A stretch of DNA of 64,000 nt, taken from assembly GCA_041918155.1 (NCBI GenBank), contig JAYRWH010000090.1, forward strand, positions 1 to 64,000. Direction: 5' to 3'. Shown here piece by piece: positions 24,265 to 32,805 of the stretch. Each line of letters opens with the position of its first letter. Positions within the stretch are counted from its first letter, which is position 1. A model generated the notes under the pieces. That model ran no database searches. It saw only the letters and a program-made list of their open reading frames with translations, and was not told the origin of the DNA. The DNA is from UBA668 sp041918155 (lineage in GTDB: Bacteria > Actinomycetota > Acidimicrobiia > Acidimicrobiales > Ilumatobacteraceae). The translations under genes and the position numbers were made by a program.

Positions 24265-25431
24265 TCACCCAGATCGGTCGCCAACGGTCGCTGAGTCGAC
24301 GATGATCGCGGTCCGGCGAAGGGTGATCCGGTCGTCGTATCCGCCGATGATGATGAAGTCGCCGTTGCCGAGGCGACTGAGCGTGGCGAATGAGCCGACC
24401 TGCTGAAACCCGGCAACAACGCTGGTCGTGCCGGACTCGATGTCGACGATCTCGGCGGATCGCCCGCCGCCAGCAATGAGGACCCGGTTGTCGTCGAGCG
24501 CGAGGGCTCCACCGGGGAACTTGTAGCGGGGTTCACCCATATCAGGCCCGAACGTAAACGTGAGCGTCGCCGGATCGAAGATCTCAGTCGTGGCGGTGAT
24601 CGACTCGTTGCCGATGTCACCGCCCATCACGAGAACTCGGCCATCGCCCAAGACGACGCTGAAGTGCTTGAGCCGGGCTGTGCGCATCGGATCGACGCTG
24701 ACCCACTGACCGGTCGTTGGGTCATAGATCGCCGCCTCTGCGGTCGGGATTCCGGCCGCGATTTGACCACCCGTAACGAGCACCCGGCCGTCCTGCAACG
24801 TGACCGCATCGAGAGCGTCAGCCGCCCATGGTAAGTCAGGGAGCTGAGTGACGGTGCCGGCATCCGCATCGATCAACTCAGCAGTAGCCGTATACGTGCG
24901 GGAACTAATCCAGCCACCGACGACGAGCACCTCGCCATCGGCGACTACCGCCGAAGCATGGCCACCGCGCGCCTGAACCAGGTCGAGCTGAGACGAAATC
25001 GTATCGGCATCGAAAACCTCGATCGAGGAAAGCACGCCGGCGCCCTCCCCGGGGTAGCCACCAACGAGCACAACTCGCCCGTCGGAGATGACGTTCGCCG
25101 TGTGGCTGTCGCGCGGTGTCAGCAACGTCGGCCCGGCCATCGCCGTGGTTCCATCACTGTCAATGACAAACGTCTCAGATGTCGCAGTGGTGCAACCGTC
25201 TGTCACACAACCGCCCGCGACAAGGACGCGACCGTCTGGCAACACGCTGGCCGTGTGAGCTGCCCGGTCGCCGACTGTTCCCAAGCCCAGCGTTGGCGAA
25301 GCGCCCGTCGATGACGGCGATGCTGATGGGGGCACCGACGCAGATGTCACGTCTGACGACTGACTCGTGCAGGAGGCCAAACTCAGTACCGCTGCTCCGC
25401 AGCACAGGTACCAGTGACCAGTCCGATTCAT
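24265..25431 (-). CDS. Kelch-repeat lipoprotein
   Basis: From the ATG at 25431 this is a 388-residue protein with a lipoprotein signal peptide: MNRTGHWYLCCGAAVLSLASC, lipobox LAS-C21, then a Ser/Thr/Pro linker. The rest is at least six Kelch-type blades with the repeated DGRVLVxGG pattern (for example LPDGRVLVAGG, SDGRVVLVGGY, DGEVLVVGGW, QDGRVLVTGGQ, GDGRVLVMGGD, DDNRVLIAGGG). It is probably a surface-anchored beta-propeller for binding or scaffolding; no catalytic residues are evident. The open frame extends to 25623, but only the ATG at 25431 gives a proper signal peptide. Confidence 0.88.
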   Translation of the reverse strand: MNRTGHWYLCCGAAVLSLASCTSQSSDVTSASVPPSASPSSTGASPTLGLGTVGDRAAHTASVLPDGRVLVAGGCVTDGCTTATSETFVIDSDGTTAMAGPTLLTPRDSHTANVISDGRVVLVGGYPGEGAGVLSSIEVFDADTISSQLDLVQARGGHASAVVADGEVLVVGGWISSRTYTATAELIDADAGTVTQLPDLPWAADALDAVTLQDGRVLVTGGQIAAGIPTAEAAIYDPTTGQWVSVDPMRTARLKHFSVVLGDGRVLVMGGDIGNESITATTEIFDPATLTFTFGPDMGEPRYKFPGGALALDDNRVLIAGGGRSAEIVDIESGTTSVVAGFQQVGSFATLSRLGNGDFIIIGGYDDRITLRRTAIIVDSATVGDRSG

Positions 25432-25499
25432 GGTCAATTGTCGCAGACCGGCAGCCACCTGCGACTTCATCGGGCACGCGGCGATCGCCGGACGCCGCT

Positions 25500-26108
25500 C
25501 TAGGGTCGCGTGATCGGCTGGCGGATGATGGTGCGGGTCTTCGCAGGGTCTCCCTTGCGTGGGTCGCTGAGGTAGATCTCGTGATGGAGGCCGGTGAGGC
25601 GGTAGCCGTGCTCGCCGATCCACGCGTGGAGCTTGGCGATGGTCGGGGGCTCCTCGGCGTAGGGGCCGAGGTGGAGGAGTTGTGCGGCGAGTCCATCGCC
25701 GTAGCGGTCGATGCGGGCCAGGTGTCCGGCGTCGAGGTGCTTGGAGCGTGTCGTCGTCTCGAGGATGTCGGCGAGCTCAGGGCCGGCGTCGTCGGGGAGC
25801 GAGATCATGGCGGTCCAGTGCCAGTTGGACTTGTCGTCCATCGTGAAGCGAGCCATGTCGTCGGCCCACCACAGACCTTCGAGCGGCATGACCTTGTACG
25901 CGTCGCCGGTTCGTTCCTTGATGGCCGCGCGGATCGCGTAGGCGAGGGGGTAGATCGCGGCGACGGCGTTCGGGTAGGCGGTGCCGTGGTTGGGGTCGCC
26001 GTGGCCGTCGATCATGAGAAAGGGTCGGTCCGTCACGGTGACGATCGCGGGCACGGCGGTGGCGCGGTAGAAGTCTCGGTACGTGACGGTGAGGTCGATG
26101 GCAGTCAT
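25500..26108 (-). CDS. GyrI-like small-molecule-binding domain protein
   Basis: This 202-residue protein belongs to the GyrI-like/AraC-effector-binding superfamily. Visible marks are TDRPFLMIDGHGDPN (30-44), AAIYPLAYAIRAAIKER, YKVMPLEGLWWADD and a C-terminal block with HEIYLSDPRKGDP. These are typical of single-domain GyrI-like proteins, which bind lipophilic compounds. It has no DNA-binding domain itself, but its ATG overlaps the stop of the upstream PadR gene. The pair probably forms a ligand-sensing or ligand-sequestering unit controlled by that repressor. The ligand is unknown. Confidence 0.88.
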   Translation of the reverse strand: MTAIDLTVTYRDFYRATAVPAIVTVTDRPFLMIDGHGDPNHGTAYPNAVAAIYPLAYAIRAAIKERTGDAYKVMPLEGLWWADDMARFTMDDKSNWHWTAMISLPDDAGPELADILETTTRSKHLDAGHLARIDRYGDGLAAQLLHLGPYAEEPPTIAKLHAWIGEHGYRLTGLHHEIYLSDPRKGDPAKTRTIIRQPITRP

Positions 26109-26638
26109 GACGATGCCTCCGTGGTGAGGGCGGGGATGGTTTGATCGAGCCAGTCGCGTTGCCCGGCGAGTCGGGTCCGGGTGAAGGAGAACATGGTCTC
26201 GACGTGAGGTGGGACGGGTAAGGCCTGGTCGAGGTCGGCTTGGAGCGCAGCCAGTGACTCGGTGAGTCGCTCTCGGCGGCGCCGCAGCGCGGCAAGGACG
26301 TCGGCGGCGGGCAGGAGCGGGAGGACGGAGTAGGCGATCAGGAACTCGGAGTCGCTGCATCGCGGATCCTCGAGGGCGGCGATGGCAGTGGTGCGCCAGT
26401 GACGGCGGCCTTTGGCAGTGAGGCGGTGGACGCGGCGCGGCCGCCCGCGGCCGGGTGCGGGCTCGTCCGTGGCGAGCGCCCACCCGCGTGCCACGAGCTG
26501 GTCGAGCGCTTGATAGATCGACGAGAAGCCGATCGGTGTCCACGAGCGCATGCCTCGCTCGGCGACGATCGCCTCGATCGCGTAGCCGTGCATCGGACGC
26601 TCGGCCAGCAGGCCCAGGATGGCGAACTCGATGGTCAC
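26105..26638 (-). CDS. PadR-family transcriptional repressor
   Basis: This 177-residue protein has the PadR winged helix at residues 1-80: TIEFAILGLLAERPMHGYAIEAIV, SSIYQALDQLVARGWA, GRPRRVHRLTAKGRR. A C-terminal helical dimerisation domain (Vir-like) follows, with LRRRRERLTESLAALQADL. PadR proteins usually repress a neighbouring efflux or detoxification gene and their own promoter. Here the coupled gene is the GyrI-like protein. An inverted repeat 20 bases upstream of the start is a likely operator. Confidence 0.93.
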   Translation of the reverse strand: MTIEFAILGLLAERPMHGYAIEAIVAERGMRSWTPIGFSSIYQALDQLVARGWALATDEPAPGRGRPRRVHRLTAKGRRHWRTTAIAALEDPRCSDSEFLIAYSVLPLLPAADVLAALRRRRERLTESLAALQADLDQALPVPPHVETMFSFTRTRLAGQRDWLDQTIPALTTEASS

Positions 26639-26657
26639 GTCCGATCGACTCCAATAC

Positions 26658-26671
26658 TTCTGATTACAGAA
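26658..26671. promoter_or_regulatory. Candidate PadR operator, TTCTG-ATTA-CAGAA
   Basis: The 14-base perfect inverted repeat TTCTGATTACAGAA lies 19 bases upstream of the padR-like ATG in an A/T-rich patch that also resembles a promoter -10 region. Its size and place fit an autoregulatory site, but only one copy is present. Confidence 0.5.
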
Positions 26672-26738
26672 TATACGGAGGAATGCGACGTGTCGAGCTG
26701 GGCTGGGCGTGGCTATGCGCCCGCCCAGCCCAACTGTG

Positions 26739-27263
26739 TCAGGCGCCCGGCTTCCAGATCATCAGCGCAAGAATGGCGACCAGGAGCAGGTTGAGCGTCG
26801 CGCCGGCGATGCCGTTGTTGCGCAGGTGGCGGTCGATGTCGGCGAGCGTGGCCGTTTCGTCGGCCGACCCGGTCTCCAGGTTGCCCAACAGCTGATTGAT
26901 GCGTCGGTGTCCAGGCATCAGCACCGCCCGCGAGATGACGAACGCGACCACGAACAGAGCGCTGCTCACGCTCAACCAGGTGGTGCTCAGGTCCCACGAC
27001 CCATCGGAGGCCCACACCAGCGCGAACCCCGAGACCGGCACGAGCAAGATGAGCCACTCGGCGATGGCCGCCACCGAGTAGTTGACCTCGGAGATGGCAC
27101 GGCCCTGCGGGCCGAGGAGACGACGGGCCTTGGTCAGGTACACGCCGTTGAGCAACACGGCACCGAAGCCGGCGATGGCGAACAGGATGTGGGCCGTCAG
27201 AGCCACGTTGTAGATGTCGCTCGTCGGCCCGAGATCGATTCCCAACACGATTGAGGCGTTCAT
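26739..27263 (-). CDS. DUF2269-like integral membrane protein
   Basis: The 174-residue protein has four hydrophobic helices: NVALTAHILFAIAGFGAVLL, AAIAEWLILLVPVSGFALVW, LFVVAFVISRAVLMPG and a C-terminal helix ending LLVAILALMIWKPG. The helix-with-His start (LTAHILF) and overall length match the DUF2269 family of predicted membrane proteins; no activity is known. It begins three bases after the stop of the RidA-like gene, so the two are probably co-transcribed. Confidence 0.75.
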   Translation of the reverse strand: MNASIVLGIDLGPTSDIYNVALTAHILFAIAGFGAVLLNGVYLTKARRLLGPQGRAISEVNYSVAAIAEWLILLVPVSGFALVWASDGSWDLSTTWLSVSSALFVVAFVISRAVLMPGHRRINQLLGNLETGSADETATLADIDRHLRNNGIAGATLNLLLVAILALMIWKPGA

Positions 27264-27266
27264 CGT

Positions 27267-27806
27267 TCAGCGCACCGCGATCGCTTCGAGCTCAACCATC
27301 AGCTCGGGGTAGGCGAGCCGGGCCACGCCCAGCAGCGACCCTGGAGGTTGCACGCCGGCCGCTCCGAAACGCTCGGCGATGAGCCCGTAGTTCTGGTACA
27401 CGGCATCGACATCCGTGGTGTAGGTGTTCAGCCGCACCACGTTGGAAAGGTCCATTCCGGCCTCGGCGAGAACAGCCTCCAAGTTGTCGAGCGCGAGTTC
27501 GATCTGCGCGGCCATGTCGCCCGCGTGTTGCGGGGCACCGTCGGCTCCGACAGAGGACTGCCCGGACAGGTAGAGAACGACGCTGCCTCCCTCGACGAGC
27601 TCGCCCTGGTTGAAACCAAGCTCGACCGACCAGGCCCATGGGTTGACTGATGTTCGCTTCACTGATGTGTTCTCCTCGTTGCTGGTGGTGGCTGTGGAAT
27701 CGTCGTTGTCATCGCTGCAGCCGCCGACGACGGCGACCGCCAACGTGGCTGCGAGCAGGTAACGGGACCGGCGGGAACGCGGCCGGGACGCATGTGTGGT
27801 TGACAT
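27267..27806 (-). CDS. RidA/YjgF-family protein with a lipoprotein signal peptide
   Basis: Residues 50-179 are a complete RidA-like domain (TSVNPWAWSVELGFNQGELVEG, AGDMAAQIELALDNLEAVL, NVVRLNTYTTDVDAVY, LLGVARLAYPELMVELEA). RidA proteins normally hydrolyse reactive enamines in the cytosol. Here a standard lipoprotein signal precedes it: basic SRPRSRRSR, hydrophobic LLAATLAVAVVGG, lipobox Cys30, then an acidic Ser/Thr linker. A second start is possible: GTG at 27662, nine bases after GAGGAG, which would give the ordinary cytosolic form. So the gene may encode an exported form, a cytosolic form, or both. Confidence 0.85.
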   Translation of the reverse strand: MSTTHASRPRSRRSRYLLAATLAVAVVGGCSDDNDDSTATTSNEENTSVKRTSVNPWAWSVELGFNQGELVEGGSVVLYLSGQSSVGADGAPQHAGDMAAQIELALDNLEAVLAEAGMDLSNVVRLNTYTTDVDAVYQNYGLIAERFGAAGVQPPGSLLGVARLAYPELMVELEAIAVR

Positions 27807-27898
27807 GCGAGAGTTGTACGTCAGCGGCCCGGGAGGCCGCCTCGTACCAAGGTCGCAATTCGGGTACGAAAGCCGTACCTACAGCGTCGTCCTCGCGG

Positions 27899-30568
27899 TC
27901 AGGAGATGCCGAGCTCGCGTGCGCGGGCAATGGCCGCGGTACGGGAGGCGACACCCAACTTGCGCATCAAGGACGTCATGTGGCTCTTGACGGTGCGCTC
28001 GCCGATGAAGAGCTGGTCGGCGATCGAGCGATTCGAGGCACCGGCAACCACGAGTCGCAGCACGTCGAGTTCGCGCACGCTGAGCCGCTCTTGTGTCTCG
28101 GCAACCATCACCGTGCCCGATGCCACCGGTGCGGCCAAGCGACTGAGCGCCCGTCGGGCGAACGAGCCCACCACCGCCGCGCCGGCGCCGGCAGCGGCGG
28201 TCAGCACGGCGCGGTGCGTTTCACTGCCATCCATGACGAGCAGGCCGACAGCATCGAGGTCGGCGAGTGTCTGCAGGGCGGGCAGGGCAGCGGCCATCGC
28301 CTCCGTTGGGCTGCCCTCTGTAAGCAGCACGGCGGCGAGCTCGAGATCGAGCAGGCCCGTGAGCAGGCAGAAGCGAATCGGATCAGCGTTCTCGTGCGCC
28401 GAGCGCAGGGTTGCCATCGCCGTCCGATGGTCGCCGCTGTGCCGCTGCACCATGGCCGCGATGACGGCGGCAGTGACCGCGGTGTCGGGTCGATCAGCTG
28501 CCGTCACATCGCCGAGCACGACCTGCGCGGCCCGCATGAGGGCGGGCCGGTCAGTGAGCCAGCCCGATCGCGCCAACGCGTAGGCGTACATCGCGCGCTC
28601 CTGATGATGGCGATCGGAGGTGGCTAAGACCAAGCGCGCAGCATCGACGATTGCCTCTACGCGGTGATGGTCGCCAGTGGTGAGTGCCAGCCCGAGGCTG
28701 ACGCGATCGGCGGCCATCGCCAGCCAATTGAGACTGCCCATCTCCAACGCTCGCTCGTCGACTCCGGCGACGAGTTCCTCTGCCAACCGCACGTCGCCGG
28801 CAATCAGGTGTGCCGCCGCCTGCATCACTTCCAGCGCGGCGGCCGCCATCGCATCGCTCTGGATCCGTTGCCCGAGTTCGACACAGCGATCCAACAACCA
28901 CTGCGGCCCACGCGGACCGAACAGGAATTCGGTGCCCAGGCCGAGCGCGACGGTGTTGCGCCCGAGTTCCGTGCAGGAATTGAACGCGAGGTGGAACACC
29001 TCATCGAGCGATGCGCCGACCGCTTCCCAATCGGCGCCGAAGTAGTCCAACCACAACTTCGCCATCAGTACCTTGACGCGCTCGTCGGCCGTCGAGGCGA
29101 GCTCGAGCAACTCGTCGATGAGGGCGGCGGCCTCGGTCACCTCGCCCCACACGAGGTGCGCCTCGGCCAGCCCGTACGCACTGCGGAGCAACCCAGTGCG
29201 ATCGCCTTGCTCTCGCATCGTCGCCACGGCGGGCGCCAAGTGCTGTGCGGCGCTGCCGATGTCGCCGTCTTCGATGGCCGCCAGACCGACGATCAAGGAC
29301 AACCACGGGTCGCTCGCGATCTGTTCCGAATCGAAGCGGGCGAGCCATGCTCGCGGCACGCGGCCACCTGGCGTATCCATCAAGGCGCGGCCAACGGTGA
29401 CCACCTTCGTCGCCGCGGCAACTGTGTCGCCGGCGTCGAGGAGCAGAGCGATGGCGGTCATCGGCGAGCACAATCGAGCCGCCGACCGAAAGAGCTCCGA
29501 CAACTCAGCGGCACTCGTTCTCGCCCGCAGCTCCGCTCTCAGGAACGCGCCGATTCGATCGTAGTAGCGCAGCGTGCCCGAACCCGACGAGCTGTCCGTG
29601 GGCGCGACGCGCTCCACCATTCCGCGCCGGCGCGCCTGCTCCAGCAGCGACTCGGCGTGATCGGTGCCCGTGAGCTGTGTACATGACGCGACATCCAGCT
29701 CGTCGAGCAACGACGTTCTCAGTACGAAGCGTTGGAGTTCCTCATCGAGCTCGTGGAGCAACTCCGCGCGCAGGAACTGGTCGATGTCCGAGTCACTGCT
29801 CGTCAGCGTTGCTGCCCGCAGCGCTGCCGAGGGGGCGCGCCCAGCTTCAACCTCGGCTCCGACTCTGGCTGCCATCAGTACTGCTGCCGCGGCCCAACCC
29901 TCGGAGCGCTGCAGGATCTGCTCGACCATCATTTCGTCGTTCACACCCACGGCCGCGAGCAGGGCACCGATCCCTGCACGATCGAGCCGCAGGTCGGCGG
30001 CAGTGAACTCCAACACCTCGCGCCGTACGCGCCGATGGGCGAGAGCGAGGGCCGGCTCCACGCGGCTGGCGGCGATCACTCGCGTCGATGGGCCGAGTTC
30101 GGGGAGCAGTGCACTGATCAGAGCCAGCGCATCGCTCGAGCACAAGTGGTGCAAGTCGTCGAGTACGAGTACCGCGTCACCCAGAGCGTCGAGATCGAGC
30201 GCGAGTGCGGCAACCACTTGGGAAACCTCGAACGCGGTTGGCGAGCGCAAGAGCTGGTCCGTGCGTGTCGCTCCACCTGAGACTCGACTGATTGCTGCGC
30301 CAATGGCGAGAGAGAGCGTGTGCACGTCGTCGTCCTGCGCGTCGAGGCGCACCCACACGGGGGTACGGCGCGTTTCGGCCACCGACCATGCGGTCAGGGT
30401 CGTGGTCTTGCCCGACCCGGCGGGCGCGACCAGGAGCACGAATGGCGCCCGATCAACGGCAGCGGCCACTCTCGTGGCAACGGGGACGTTGGGCGCGGAC
30501 GAAGTTGGGATGGGCACCCGGAACTTCCACGCCGGGAACAATCCACCGAAGGAATCCGCCACCGCCAC
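27899..30568 (-). CDS. MalT/LAL-type LuxR-family ATP-binding regulator
   Basis: The 889-residue regulator has an N-terminal STAND-type NTPase: Walker A APAGSGKT (48-55) and Walker B DAVLVLDDLHHL (about 130-141). A long alpha-helical repeat region of TPR/MalT type spans the middle. The C-terminal LuxR HTH (about 825-889) contains LSVRELDVLRLVVAGASNRSIA and GERTVKSHMTSLMRKLG. Such proteins bind an inducer through the repeat region and activate transcription on ATP binding. The target is unknown; the RidA-like gene 92 bases downstream on the same strand and the divergent YdeI-like gene are candidates. Confidence 0.93.
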   Translation of the reverse strand: MAVADSFGGLFPAWKFRVPIPTSSAPNVPVATRVAAAVDRAPFVLLVAPAGSGKTTTLTAWSVAETRRTPVWVRLDAQDDDVHTLSLAIGAAISRVSGGATRTDQLLRSPTAFEVSQVVAALALDLDALGDAVLVLDDLHHLCSSDALALISALLPELGPSTRVIAASRVEPALALAHRRVRREVLEFTAADLRLDRAGIGALLAAVGVNDEMMVEQILQRSEGWAAAAVLMAARVGAEVEAGRAPSAALRAATLTSSDSDIDQFLRAELLHELDEELQRFVLRTSLLDELDVASCTQLTGTDHAESLLEQARRRGMVERVAPTDSSSGSGTLRYYDRIGAFLRAELRARTSAAELSELFRSAARLCSPMTAIALLLDAGDTVAAATKVVTVGRALMDTPGGRVPRAWLARFDSEQIASDPWLSLIVGLAAIEDGDIGSAAQHLAPAVATMREQGDRTGLLRSAYGLAEAHLVWGEVTEAAALIDELLELASTADERVKVLMAKLWLDYFGADWEAVGASLDEVFHLAFNSCTELGRNTVALGLGTEFLFGPRGPQWLLDRCVELGQRIQSDAMAAAALEVMQAAAHLIAGDVRLAEELVAGVDERALEMGSLNWLAMAADRVSLGLALTTGDHHRVEAIVDAARLVLATSDRHHQERAMYAYALARSGWLTDRPALMRAAQVVLGDVTAADRPDTAVTAAVIAAMVQRHSGDHRTAMATLRSAHENADPIRFCLLTGLLDLELAAVLLTEGSPTEAMAAALPALQTLADLDAVGLLVMDGSETHRAVLTAAAGAGAAVVGSFARRALSRLAAPVASGTVMVAETQERLSVRELDVLRLVVAGASNRSIADQLFIGERTVKSHMTSLMRKLGVASRTAAIARARELGIS

Positions 30569-30616
30569 AGACTACGCAGTCCATCCCCCCTGGCTCGCGG
30601 GTCGTACAGTCAAGGG

Positions 30617-31231
30617 GTGCCAGCCGTCCCGGACACCGCCTCGGAGCACCCGGACGCCTGGAAGTTCGGCTTCCCCGTCTATCACCCGGTTGATCTGGCG
30701 GCATGGCGGGCGTGGCTCGCCGCCAACGGTGAGACGGCCCGTGGCGTGTGGGTGGTGTCGTGGCGCTCTCGGAGCGGACGCATCCCCGTGGCCTACGCGG
30801 AGTTGGTCGAGGAGGCGCTCTGCTTCGGCTGGATCGACTCGACGGTGAACTCGCTCGACGACGAGCGGGGCATGCAGTTGATGACGCCGCGCAAGCCCAA
30901 GAGCGGCTGGACCCGCCTGAACCGGCGGCGCGTCGAGGCGCTGGAGGATCAGGGGCGGATGACCGATGCCGGCCGCCGGGTGGTGGAGGCCGCGAAGGCG
31001 AACGGCTCGTGGACGGCGTACGACGCAGTCGAGGACCTGCTCGAGCCCGACGAGCTGGCCGCTGCCCTCGACGCCGTGCCCGCAGCCCGCGCCGCGTGGG
31101 ACCGCTTCCCGCCATCGGCCCGCAAGCAGATGCTGTGGTGGGTCATCAGCTCGGGCAAGTCGGAGACCCGCTCGAACCGCACTGCGAAGATCGTCGCCGA
31201 AGCAGCATCCGGCCGCCGCGCCCAAGGCTGA
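30617..31231 (+). CDS. YdeI/OmpD-associated family protein
   Basis: The 204-residue protein carries the YdeI-like pattern: DLAAWRAWLAANGETARGVWVVSWR, YAELVEEALCFGWIDS, TPRKPKSGWTRLNRRRVEALEDQGRM and a C-terminal helical segment with FPPSARKQMLWWVIS. These are cytoplasmic proteins of unclear biochemical role, linked in enteric bacteria to stress and peptide resistance. I chose the GTG at 30617 at the family-typical position; the frame is open further upstream without a better signal. It is divergent from the LuxR-family regulator, 48 bases away. Confidence 0.85.
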   Translation: MPAVPDTASEHPDAWKFGFPVYHPVDLAAWRAWLAANGETARGVWVVSWRSRSGRIPVAYAELVEEALCFGWIDSTVNSLDDERGMQLMTPRKPKSGWTRLNRRRVEALEDQGRMTDAGRRVVEAAKANGSWTAYDAVEDLLEPDELAAALDAVPAARAAWDRFPPSARKQMLWWVISSGKSETRSNRTAKIVAEAASGRRAQG

Positions 31232-31323
31232 GCCCGACCGCACCAGGTCGCCGTTTGGAATCCCTGACGTGCGGGTATGAGGTGGACGACCGTTGCGCCC
31301 GAGTGCAACGGCGAGGAGGAACC

Positions 31324-31779
31324 GTGTCCACCATCTCGCGCCAGGTTTCCGTGTCGTGCCCTCCGGAGCGGGTGTTCGCCGTCTTGCAGGACGTCGCCCG
31401 GCTCGCGGAGTTCTCGCACATGACCATCGCCGTGCGCAACGCGCCGGCCGGCAAGTTGGAGAAGGGTGACAACTTCGAGCAGACCGTGAAGGTGCTCGGC
31501 GTAGTGTTCGACACTGAGTGGGTGGTCACCGAACTCGTGGAGGGCAGTACGTTGCGTTTCGAAGGCACGTCGAAGGCGAACGGGCGGGCGTCGATGACCC
31601 AGCTCGTGATGAGTGAGGGCCAGGGATCGAGGGTCGAGTTCGAGGTGGAATACGACCCTCCGCTCGGCATCATCGGCGACATCGTCGACAAGGTCCTGTT
31701 CGAACGACAGCACGAGGAGGCGACGGACCAGATCCTCGCCCGGCTGAAGTATGTGTGCGAGAGCGTGCCTGCGCGATGA
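31324..31779 (+). CDS. SRPBCC-superfamily (polyketide-cyclase/START-like) protein
   Basis: The GTG at 31324 follows AGGAGG with good spacing, giving 151 residues. The Bet v1-like fold is shown by the sequence ISRQVSVSCPPERVFAVLQD, a helix, LEKGDNFEQTVKVLGVVFDTEW, GSTLRFEGTSK, then SRVEFEVEYDPPLG and a C-terminal helix covering the hydrophobic cavity. It likely binds a hydrophobic ligand; the nature is unknown. The stop overlaps the start of the tocopherol-cyclase-like gene, suggesting a shared lipid or isoprenoid substrate. Confidence 0.9.
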   Translation: MSTISRQVSVSCPPERVFAVLQDVARLAEFSHMTIAVRNAPAGKLEKGDNFEQTVKVLGVVFDTEWVVTELVEGSTLRFEGTSKANGRASMTQLVMSEGQGSRVEFEVEYDPPLGIIGDIVDKVLFERQHEEATDQILARLKYVCESVPAR

Positions 31780-32741
31780 GCGTGTTGTCGCGGCTTGATC
31801 GGGTGTACCGCCGCACCGGCGCCAACCTGCCCATTGGCGGCGACCCGTTGCCTTCGCACCACGCCGAGATGGAGGGCTACTTCTGGCGCGTCACCGACGT
31901 CGCCAACGAGCGGGTGCTGGTCGTTCTGTGCGGTGTGAACCGTCACCCCGACGGTGACTGGGCGACGGTCGCCATCGCCGCCGAACCGGGTGGGTTCATC
32001 CGCTCTGCAGTGTTGGACGGCGCGGTGTCGTCACCGAAGCGGTTCTCGATCACCGCTGGCGATGGCGCATTCACCGCCGATGCGACGCATGTGCACATCG
32101 ACCTCGGCCACGACGCCCGCGCCGATGTCGCGCTCGACGATCTCGTGCTGTGGCCGAAACTGCTCGGTGGCGGTGGTGTGTTCTCCGCGCTGCCCTTCCT
32201 CGGACAGTACTGGCACCCCCACGTGCTGGGCGGCGGGGCGGACGGCACGGCGCATGTCGGTGACGCGACCTGGATGTTCGACGGCGCGCAGATCTACGCC
32301 GAGAAGAACTGGGGCAAGGGCTTCCCGCAGCGGTGGTGGTGGGGCCAAGCGCAGGGCTTCGACCGGCCCGACGTGTGTGTCGCGTTCGGCGGCGGGGCGC
32401 TCACCGCCGGTCGTTGGTCCGCCTCGGTGAGCGGGGCAGTCGTGCGCGTGGGCGCGCATGTGGTTCGCTTCGCGCCGCCGTTCGCGAGGGTGCGATGCGA
32501 GACCGACGGCCACCAGTGGGAGGTCACCGCCCGCGGTCATGGCTGTCGGCTGCACCTCGTCGGTAAGGGCCGCGGTGAGCCGCACATCCTGCCCGTGCCG
32601 CTGCCCGCACTGCGCCGCAACGCGGATACCGACACCGAGTACCTCTGCGGCAGCGTGACGATGGAGATCACGGGCCGCCTGCAGTACTCGGGTCGCACAG
32701 AACTCGCCGGCCTCGAGATCGGCCATCGCCCACCCGAATGA
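31776..32741 (+). CDS. Tocopherol-cyclase-like protein
   Basis: The 321-residue protein shows the tocopherol_cycl pattern: EGYFWRVTD near the N-terminus, LPFLGQYWHPHVLGG (about 133-147), AQIYAEKNWGKGFPQRWWWGQAQGF (centre, written here in two halves: AQIYAEKNWGKG and FPQRWWWGQAQGF) and a C-terminal ITGRLQYSGRTELAGLE. Plant tocopherol cyclase closes the chroman ring; bacterial relatives act on unknown lipids. The ATG at 31776 overlaps the upstream SRPBCC stop by four bases. Confidence 0.88.
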   Translation: MSVLSRLDRVYRRTGANLPIGGDPLPSHHAEMEGYFWRVTDVANERVLVVLCGVNRHPDGDWATVAIAAEPGGFIRSAVLDGAVSSPKRFSITAGDGAFTADATHVHIDLGHDARADVALDDLVLWPKLLGGGGVFSALPFLGQYWHPHVLGGGADGTAHVGDATWMFDGAQIYAEKNWGKGFPQRWWWGQAQGFDRPDVCVAFGGGALTAGRWSASVSGAVVRVGAHVVRFAPPFARVRCETDGHQWEVTARGHGCRLHLVGKGRGEPHILPVPLPALRRNADTDTEYLCGSVTMEITGRLQYSGRTELAGLEIGHRPPE

Positions 32742-32805
32742 CGCTTTGTGTCGCGGCTCCACGTCCATCCCCCGACGTGGACGTGTGACACGAACGGGAG
32801 CGTCA
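32739..32805. terminator. Nested hairpin between convergent genes
   Basis: Three pairs of complementary arms nest symmetrically: TGACGCT/AGCGTCA (32739-32745/32799-32805), GTGTC/GACAC (32748-32752/32787-32791) and TCCACGTC/GACGTGGA (32758-32765/32774-32781) around an 8-base loop. It sits between the convergent tocopherol-cyclase-like and phosphatase genes, so a bidirectional terminator is the natural reading. There is no long T run, as is common in high-GC actinobacteria. Confidence 0.7.
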
